A stretch of DNA of 13,306 bases, taken from assembly GCA_013153415.1 (NCBI GenBank), contig JAADEO010000057.1, forward strand, positions 1-13,306, read 5' to 3'. The DNA comes from Deltaproteobacteria bacterium. Its GTDB lineage: Bacteria > Desulfobacterota > Anaeroferrophillalia > Anaeroferrophillales > Tharpellaceae. Of this stretch, positions 6,843 through 13,306 are shown piece after piece. The first letter of the stretch is position 1. Every line of letters starts with the position of its first letter. Both the position numbers and the translations under genes were made by a program. The notes beneath the pieces are model-generated. The model ran no database searches, had not been told where the DNA came from, and worked only from the letters and a program-made list of their open reading frames with translations.

Positions 6843-7787
6843 ATGAGTAACGACCATCGGCCGATCACCATCGGCACCCGGGGCAGCGCTTTGGCCCTCT
6901 GGCAGGCCAACTGGGTAAAGAGCGAGCTGGAACGCCGCTATCCCGGCATAGAAGTGGGAATGGAGATCATCAAGACCAAGGGCGACAAGATTCTCGACGT
7001 ACCTCTGGCTCAGGTCGGCGGCAAAGGGCTTTTCGTCAAGGAGATCGAAGACGCCCTGCTCGAGGGCCGCATCGATCTTGCGGTCCACAGCATGAAGGAT
7101 GTTCCGACCGAACTGCCCGAAGGATTGCAGGTGGCGCTGATCCCGCCGCGCGAAGACCCCCGTGATGCCTTCTTCTCCAACAACGGCAGAAAACTGGCTG
7201 AACTCGGGAGAGGCGCCGTGGTCGGCACCTCGAGTCTGCGGCGCAAGGCCCAGCTCTTAAACGCCTTTCCCGATCTCGAAATCCGGGATCTCAGAGGCAA
7301 CGTCGACACTCGCCTGAAGAAACTCGACCGGGGCGAATACGACGCCATCATCCTGGCCGCAGCCGGGGTCAAGCGCCTGGGCTGGGCCGAACGAATCACC
7401 GAAATCCTGGAACCGGAAATCTCCCTGCCGGCCATCGCCCAGGGGGCGCTGGGGATCGAGACCCGGATCGATGACGATTTCAACAACCGGCGTCTGGCTT
7501 TTTTCCACGATGAAAAAACGGCGCTCGCGGTCCGGGCCGAACGAGCTCTCTTAAAAACTCTGGAGGGCGGCTGCCAGGTGCCGATCGCAGCTTTCGCCAC
7601 GGTCGCCGACGACAACCTGGTCACCCTGACCGGCCTGGTCGCGGCTCTCGACGGCCGCCAAATCATCAAGGAAAAAATGAGCGGAACAGAGCCCGAACCC
7701 TTAGGCGAGAGCCTGGCCCGGACCCTGCTGGAACGGGGTGCGGAACAGTTGCTTGCGGAGTGCATGGACCTTGAAGGAGGCCGCTGA
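6843..7787 (+). CDS. hemC: Hydroxymethylbilane synthase (porphobilinogen deaminase) HemC
   Basis: HemC joins four porphobilinogen units into the linear tetrapyrrole hydroxymethylbilane in the cytoplasm. At 314 residues it is the usual length. Key residues are all visible: the opening ITIGTRGSALALWQ, Lys84 and catalytic Asp85 in VHSMKDVPTELP, the paired arginines in GTSSLRRKAQ (Arg133, Arg134), LRGNVDTRL, and Cys244 in EGGCQVPIA, which carries the dipyrromethane cofactor. The ATG at 6843 has a good ribosome binding site (AGGAG, six bases upstream). It follows hemA after 79 bases, in which I see no gene, terminator or convincing promoter. Its 3' end overlaps hemD. Confidence 0.98.
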   Translation: MSNDHRPITIGTRGSALALWQANWVKSELERRYPGIEVGMEIIKTKGDKILDVPLAQVGGKGLFVKEIEDALLEGRIDLAVHSMKDVPTELPEGLQVALIPPREDPRDAFFSNNGRKLAELGRGAVVGTSSLRRKAQLLNAFPDLEIRDLRGNVDTRLKKLDRGEYDAIILAAAGVKRLGWAERITEILEPEISLPAIAQGALGIETRIDDDFNNRRLAFFHDEKTALAVRAERALLKTLEGGCQVPIAAFATVADDNLVTLTGLVAALDGRQIIKEKMSGTEPEPLGESLARTLLERGAEQLLAECMDLEGGR

Positions 7788-8553
7788 TTCTCTTGCCGGC
7801 CGGCGCGTTCTCGTTACCCGCCCCCCCAAACAGGCCCGGGAGCTGGTATCGCTCCTCGAAACCGCCGGAGCCGAAGCCATTGCCCTGCCGACGATCGCGA
7901 TCATCGACCCGCCCGACTGGGAACCGGCCGACCGGGCCCTCGCCGACCTGACGGGATACCAGTGGCTGCTGCTGACCAGTGTCAACGGGGTAGAGCGTTT
8001 CTTCAGACGACTGGAATTCCATCGCCTGCCACCGACCGTTCTCAACCATCTCGAAACTGTCTGCGTCGGCCCCAAAACCGCCGGAGCGGCCCGAAATCAC
8101 GGTCTCGAATGCCGGACCGTAGCCAAGGAGTACGCCGCCGAGGGCATTCTCGCCCTTTTTGCCGGCCGCAACCTGGAAAACCAGGCTTTCCTGTTCCCCC
8201 GCGCCCTCAAGGCCCGGGAACTGCTGGTCGAAACCTTAAGAAAACAGGGTGCCCGGGTCGATCTCGTACCGGTCTACCAGACCATTTTCCCGGCAACCTC
8301 GGCCGCCGAACTCAACCGTCTCCTGGCCGATGATGCCATCGACATCATCACCCTGACCAGCGCCTCGACCGCGACCAACCTGGCCAAGCACTGCGCCCCG
8401 GGAAACCTCCCTCGCCTGCAACAAATCCCCGCAGTCTGCATCGGTCCGGTTACCGCCGAGGCGGCGGCCAAGGCCGGTCTTGAGGTTGCGGCTGTCGCCG
8501 ACGAGTACACCAGCGAAGGACTTTTCCGGGCTCTGGCGAGGCTGTTCCGGTAA
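7771..8553 (+). CDS. hemD: Uroporphyrinogen-III synthase HemD
   Basis: HemD closes hydroxymethylbilane with inversion of ring D to give uroporphyrinogen III, the branch point to siroheme, heme and cobalamin. The protein is poorly conserved across species, but the pattern fits: GRRVLVTRPPKQARELVSLL at the N-terminus, LLLTSVNGVERFF, CVGPKTAGAA, LTSASTATNL and ICIGPVTAEAA-like repeats (here VCIGPVTAEAA) in the two-domain fold. From TTG at 7771 it has 260 residues, normal length; it is not fused to CobA (SUMT) as in some relatives. In-frame starts are TTG 7771 (GGAG ten bases upstream, 17-nt overlap with hemC), TTG 7753 and GTG 7738 (50-nt overlap); no ATG lies near. I prefer 7771 because the protein then begins close to the conserved GRRVLVTRP. 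Last gene of the operon. Confidence 0.93.
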   Translation: MKEAADSLAGRRVLVTRPPKQARELVSLLETAGAEAIALPTIAIIDPPDWEPADRALADLTGYQWLLLTSVNGVERFFRRLEFHRLPPTVLNHLETVCVGPKTAGAARNHGLECRTVAKEYAAEGILALFAGRNLENQAFLFPRALKARELLVETLRKQGARVDLVPVYQTIFPATSAAELNRLLADDAIDIITLTSASTATNLAKHCAPGNLPRLQQIPAVCIGPVTAEAAAKAGLEVAAVADEYTSEGLFRALARLFR

Positions 8554-8572
8554 AAACCACCCGCCAGGAAAC

Positions 8573-8599
8573 AAAAAAAGCCCGGCATTACCGGGCTTT
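8573..8599 (-). terminator. Hairpin terminator between convergent hemD and lpxC
   Basis: AAAGCCCGG (8577-8585) and CCGGGCTTT (8591-8599) form a perfect 9-bp stem with a 5-base loop. On the minus strand it is followed by a run of seven T residues, a strong terminator for lpxC, whose stop lies 31 bases before it. On the plus strand, after hemD, only TTTC follows, so termination there is probably weaker, although the same stem may serve both. Confidence 0.9.
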
Positions 8600-8629
8600 C
8601 AGACATTCCATTCAACAACCACCTCGTCC

Positions 8630-9574
8630 TTAAAACAGGGATTCTCCCATAACCAGGCGCGGAACCGTGAAGGGCGGCAGGGTACCGTCGGCCCATTCGG
8701 CGGCGGTCACCGGTTCCCAGGCCTCGGCATTGGCGAGCACCGCCTGGACCAGCTTGTGGTTGAGGGCGTGGCCGGTCTTGTTGGCTTCGAGAACACCGAT
8801 CAGCGGCATCCCCAACAGGGTGACATCACCGAAGCAATCGAGCACTTTGTGGCGGGCGAACTCATCCGGAAAACGCAGACCGCTGTCGTTTAAGATCGAA
8901 TATTCGTCAAGAACAATGGCGTTGTCGAGAGAACCGCCCAGAGCCAGGTTGCGGGATTTCATCCACTCGACTTCATGCAGGAAGCCGAAGGTCCGGGCCC
9001 GGCTGATCTGACGGTCGTAAACCACGTCGGAAAAGGAAAAATGAAAACTCTGGGAACCGATCAGGGGATGATCGAAGCTGATATGGCTGATGATCGATAG
9101 CGAGGTATCGGAAGATGGGGGCTGGGGTCCTAAACGGGCCCATTTGTCCCCGTCGGATACGGTGACCGTACCGGTCATGCGCAGGTAGCGCTTGGGCTCG
9201 ACCTGACGCTTGATCCCGGCGGTCTTGATCAGATAGACGAAAGGATTGGCGCTGCCGTCCATGATCGGCACTTCCGGACCGTGGACCTCGATCAGGGCGT
9301 TATCGACCCCGAGCCCGGAAAAGGCCGAAAGCAGATGCTCCACCGTCCCGATGGTATTCTTTTCGTCGATCCCCAGGGTCGTAGCCAGCGAGGTATCGAC
9401 AACATAATCGGAGAGAGCCGGAATCTCGGCCCGGACCCGTCCCCGGTCTACCCGTTGCAGCCTCAGGCCATGACCCGCGGGCGCCGGTTTCATCACCAGC
9501 TTGACCCGGATCCCCGAATGCAGACCGATACCGACACAGGAGATCTCTTTTTTTAAGGTTCTCTGAAAAAACAT
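8630..9574 (-). CDS. lpxC: UDP-3-O-acyl-N-acetylglucosamine deacetylase LpxC
   Basis: LpxC removes the acetyl group from UDP-3-O-acyl-GlcNAc, the committed step of lipid A synthesis; it is a cytoplasmic zinc enzyme. At 314 residues it is normal length. The zinc ligands and catalytic residues are visible: Glu79 and His80 in GTVEHLLSAFSGLGVDN, His242 and Asp246 in FARHKVLDCFGD, and His269 in GHALNHK. GIGLHSG and PIMDGSANPF are also family signatures. The ATG at 9574 starts the expected FQRTLKKEI sequence but has no clear ribosome binding site; a palindrome lies there instead. It is transcribed alone, with a probable promoter about 95 bases upstream and a strong terminator after it. Its presence shows that the host makes lipopolysaccharide or lipid A. 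Confidence 0.98.
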   Translation of the reverse strand: MFFQRTLKKEISCVGIGLHSGIRVKLVMKPAPAGHGLRLQRVDRGRVRAEIPALSDYVVDTSLATTLGIDEKNTIGTVEHLLSAFSGLGVDNALIEVHGPEVPIMDGSANPFVYLIKTAGIKRQVEPKRYLRMTGTVTVSDGDKWARLGPQPPSSDTSLSIISHISFDHPLIGSQSFHFSFSDVVYDRQISRARTFGFLHEVEWMKSRNLALGGSLDNAIVLDEYSILNDSGLRFPDEFARHKVLDCFGDVTLLGMPLIGVLEANKTGHALNHKLVQAVLANAEAWEPVTAAEWADGTLPPFTVPRLVMGESLF

Positions 9575-9579
9575 ATGAC

Positions 9580-9590
9580 CAGCTGAGCTG
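9580..9590. repeat. Palindrome CAGCTGAGCTG just upstream of lpxC
   Basis: The 5-bp arms CAGCT and AGCTG meet around one base, ending five bases before the lpxC start codon where a ribosome binding site would be expected. It may be a protein binding site or chance. Confidence 0.25.
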
Positions 9591-9667
9591 AATCCGGGCC
9601 CGGGTGGAACGGCTTCTGTTGAACAATCGTCACGTCAATCACGATATTGCCGGACCGGTACGGCTCT

Positions 9668-9696
9668 CTTATATATGAATATCCGCTATTTAGCAA
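9668..9696 (-). promoter_or_regulatory. Probable sigma-70-type promoter of lpxC
   Basis: On the minus strand TTGCTA (9696-9691, four of six at -35) is followed by a 17-bp spacer and TATAAG (9673-9668, five of six at -10). An A/T-rich stretch, AAAAATTAAAGA, lies directly upstream of the -35 box, as in UP elements. It sits in the 157-bp gap between gatB and lpxC and would give a leader of about 85-90 bases. Confidence 0.65.
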
Positions 9697-9731
9697 TCTT
9701 TAATTTTTCCGGGGGGCCGAGGCACGCCCGA

Positions 9732-11171
<1,440 letters not shown>

Positions 11172-11173
11172 GG

Positions 11174-12649
11174 TCAGACCTCCTCTTCCGTAAGCTGCGG
11201 CCGCTTGCCGACCCAGCCGGCCTGCTGTTCATAGTGCCAGGCGACCCGCAGGAGGGTCTCTTCGGCAAAGGGAGCGGCAATCACCTGGAAACCGATCGGC
11301 AGACCGGCACCGGAAAAACCGCAGGGCAGCGAAAGCGCCGGCAATCCGGCCAGGTTGACCGGGATGGTGAGGATATCGGATAGATACATCGCCAGCGGGT
11401 CGTCGATCTTCTCGCCGAAAGCGAAGGCCGGGGTCGGGCAGACCGGACTGACGATGGCGTCGCAGCTATCGAAGGCCGCATCGAAATCACGCCGGATCAG
11501 GGTCCTGACCTGCTGGGCCTTGCGGTAGTAGGCGTCGTAATAGCCCGAGGAGAGGGCGTAGGTGCCGAGCATGATGCGACGCTTGACCTCGGATCCGAAG
11601 CCCTGGGCCCGGGTCCGGAAATACATCTCTTTGAGACCGTCGCAGTCGGCGGCCCGGAAACCGTACTTGACCCCGTCGTAGCGGGCCAGGTTGGAACTCG
11701 CCTCGGCCGTGGCCAAGAGGTAGTAGGTCGCCACCGCATAATCGGTATGAGGCAGGGAGATCTCGACGATTTCGGCGCCGAGTCCTTCGAGCTGGGTTAT
11801 GGCGAGACGGACGGCGGCCTCGACCTCGGGATCGAGCCCGGCCGCGAAATACTCCCGCGGCACCCCGAGTTTCAACCCCCGGATCTCTTTTTTCAGGGCC
11901 GCACAGTAATCCGGCACCGGGGTGGCGACCGCAGTCGAATCACGAGGATCGACCCCGGCGATCGCCTGCAGCAACAGGGCTGCGTCAGCCACCGTCAGGG
12001 TCACGGGACCGATCTGGTCGAGCGACGAGGCGAAGGCTACCAGCCCGTAACGCGAAACCCGGCCATAACTCGGTTTCAGGCCGACAACCCCGCAGAACGA
12101 GGCCGGCTGCCGGATCGAACCGCCGGTATCCGAGCCCAAAGTGGCGATCGCCTCGGCGGCGGCGACGGCGGCCGCCGAGCCCCCGGAAGACCCGCCCGGA
12201 ACCTTGGAAAAATCCCAGGGATTGACGGTCTTTTTCAAAGCCGAGTTCTCGGTCGAAGAGCCCATCGCGAACTCGTCCATGTTGAGCTTACCGAGCAGCA
12301 CCGCCCCGGCTTGCTTGAGCCGGGTCACCACGGTGGCATCGTACTCGGGCCGGTAGTCGGCCAGCATCTTCGAGGCGCAAGTGGTTTTGAAGTCCCGGGT
12401 CGAAAGCAGATCTTTCAGCCCGATCGGAATCCCGGTCAGCGGCGTCACCCCTTCGTCCCCGGCCCGCCGCCGGTCGGCCTCTTCGGCCTGGGCCAGAGCC
12501 CCGGCCTCATCAAGCGCCAGATAGGCCCCGATACGATCTTCGACCGCGGCGATGCGGCCCAGCACCGACCGGGTCACCTCGACCGAGGAGATCTCTTTTT
12601 GCGCCAGCATCCCTGCAAGCTCTTCCAGGGAGCATTCGAAAAGTTCCAT
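11174..12649 (-). CDS. gatA: Asp-tRNA(Asn)/Glu-tRNA(Gln) amidotransferase subunit A
   Basis: GatA is the glutaminase subunit of GatCAB. It is an amidase-signature enzyme that frees ammonia from glutamine for GatB. At 491 residues it is normal length and cytoplasmic. The Ser-cisSer-Lys triad is complete: Lys79 in GIPIGLKDLL, Ser154 in PGGSSGGSAAAVAA, and Ser178 in GSDTGGSIRQPASFCGVVGLKP. KLNMDEFAMGSSTENSA is another GatA signature. The ATG at 12649 has GGGGA about eight bases upstream. It is followed at 2 nt by gatB and preceded, 27 bases away, by cysK. The usual small subunit gene gatC is not on its upstream side, so it must lie elsewhere in the genome. With GatB it implies that at least one of GlnRS or AsnRS is missing or supplemented in this organism. 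Confidence 0.98.
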   Translation of the reverse strand: MELFECSLEELAGMLAQKEISSVEVTRSVLGRIAAVEDRIGAYLALDEAGALAQAEEADRRRAGDEGVTPLTGIPIGLKDLLSTRDFKTTCASKMLADYRPEYDATVVTRLKQAGAVLLGKLNMDEFAMGSSTENSALKKTVNPWDFSKVPGGSSGGSAAAVAAAEAIATLGSDTGGSIRQPASFCGVVGLKPSYGRVSRYGLVAFASSLDQIGPVTLTVADAALLLQAIAGVDPRDSTAVATPVPDYCAALKKEIRGLKLGVPREYFAAGLDPEVEAAVRLAITQLEGLGAEIVEISLPHTDYAVATYYLLATAEASSNLARYDGVKYGFRAADCDGLKEMYFRTRAQGFGSEVKRRIMLGTYALSSGYYDAYYRKAQQVRTLIRRDFDAAFDSCDAIVSPVCPTPAFAFGEKIDDPLAMYLSDILTIPVNLAGLPALSLPCGFSGAGLPIGFQVIAAPFAEETLLRVAWHYEQQAGWVGKRPQLTEEEV

Positions 12650-12676
12650 GATTTTTCCCCAAAAAGTAGGTATTCT

Positions 12677-13306
12677 TCAGATCAGGCTGGTACTGAAGTA
12701 TCTCTCGATCCGGTCGGGCAGGATGGTCACCACCCGTTTATCGGGACCGTAGCGTTCCGACAGGCGCATCGCGGCCCAGACGTTGGCGCCCGACGAGGTC
12801 CCGACCAGAGTACCCTCGCAGCGGGCCAGTTCGCGGGCGGTATTGATGGCGTCGTCATCGCTGACGGTGACCACCTCGTCGATCAATGAGACATCGAGGA
12901 CCGGTGGTACGAAACCGTCGCCGATCCCCTGAATCTGGTGCAGGCCCGGCTCCTGGCCCAGCAGCGCGGCCGAATTCTCGGGCTCGACCGCAACCACCCG
13001 GATATTCTCGTCCTGCTCTTTCAGGAAACGTCCGACCCCGCCCAGGGTGCCGCCGGAACCGACCCCGGCGACGAAGACATCGACATTGCCCTCAAGCTGC
13101 TTCCAGAGCTCGGTCGCCGTCGCCCGGTAGTGGATCTCGGGATTGTCGGGATTCTCGAACTGGCCGAGGATATAGGAATTCTCGATCTCGGCGTGAAGCT
13201 CTTTAACCTTGTTGACAGACCCGGTCAGGCTCTCCTCCTTCGGGGTCAGGATGAGTTCGGCGCCCAGGGCCTTAATGATCTTCTTGCGCTCCTCGCTCAT
13301 GTCCTC
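12677..13306 (-). CDS. cysK: Cysteine synthase A (O-acetylserine sulfhydrylase), partial, N-terminus beyond right edge
   Basis: This is a PLP enzyme that makes cysteine from O-acetylserine and sulfide. The frame stays open to the right edge, giving 209 C-terminal residues out of about 305-310 expected. The first third, with the PLP lysine and the TSGNT substrate loop, is off the window. Visible features are EDMSEERKKIIKALGAELIL, FENPDNPEIHYRATATELWK, the phosphate-binding loop GVGSGGTLGGVGRFLK, GIGDGFVPPVLD, EGTLVGTSSGAN and the ending LPDRIERYFSTSLI. These fit CysK rather than cystathionine beta-synthase, since no regulatory C-terminal domain follows; CysM is less likely but not excluded. 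It stops 27 bases before gatA on the same strand, so the three genes probably share a transcript. Confidence 0.93.
   Translation of the reverse strand, partial: EDMSEERKKIIKALGAELILTPKEESLTGSVNKVKELHAEIENSYILGQFENPDNPEIHYRATATELWKQLEGNVDVFVAGVGSGGTLGGVGRFLKEQDENIRVVAVEPENSAALLGQEPGLHQIQGIGDGFVPPVLDVSLIDEVVTVSDDDAINTARELARCEGTLVGTSSGANVWAAMRLSERYGPDKRVVTILPDRIERYFSTSLI

Noticed and set aside
11747..12889. Plus-strand open frame of 380 codons opposite gatA and the end of cysK
   Set aside because: It is a shadow frame spanning two unrelated minus-strand genes, with no ribosome binding site or recognisable protein family.

Overview
The window is a dense, GC-rich stretch of bacterial housekeeping genes: eleven protein-coding genes, two of them cut by the window edges, with no gene-free stretch over 300 bases. 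I see no tRNA, rRNA, CRISPR array, insertion sequence, phage gene or plasmid gene. LpxC (lipid A synthesis) points to a Gram-negative host. GatA/GatB show amidation of mischarged tRNA, and HemA shows the C5 (glutamate) route to tetrapyrroles. The gene set, the ccsA-hemA-hemC-hemD order and the style of the proteins would fit a deltaproteobacterium-like (Desulfobacterota-type) organism. That placement is inference from gene order and remembered family resemblance, not from a search.

Left part, minus strand: the 5' part of uup (an ABC-F ATPase) runs off the left edge. Upstream of it, behind a clear Rho-independent terminator, lies a three-gene minus-strand unit transcribed hemB -> hisC -> class I/II aminotransferase. 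The two aminotransferases are separated by only 2 nt.

Middle, plus strand: a 205-bp divergent intergenic region separates hemB from a plus-strand operon, ccsA/hemX-like -> hemA -> hemC -> hemD. It holds a near-consensus sigma-70 promoter for the operon and a 15-bp inverted repeat on the hemB side. HemA, HemB, HemC and HemD together take glutamyl-tRNA(Glu) to uroporphyrinogen III, except for the HemL step, which is not here. The ccsA/hemX-like gene encodes a membrane protein with the tryptophan-rich heme-handling motif.

Right part, minus strand: a hairpin terminator separates the convergent hemD and lpxC. lpxC appears to have its own promoter in the gap after gatB. Upstream lie gatB and gatA (2 nt apart, no gatC beside them) and the 3' two thirds of a cysteine synthase gene (cysK) that runs off the right edge.

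Nothing here looks like a novel defence, mobile or biosynthetic system. The items worth a second look are regulatory (the divergent hem region, the lpxC leader, the hemD start) and contextual (missing gatC, ccsA without ccsB, an aminotransferase of unknown substrate beside hisC).
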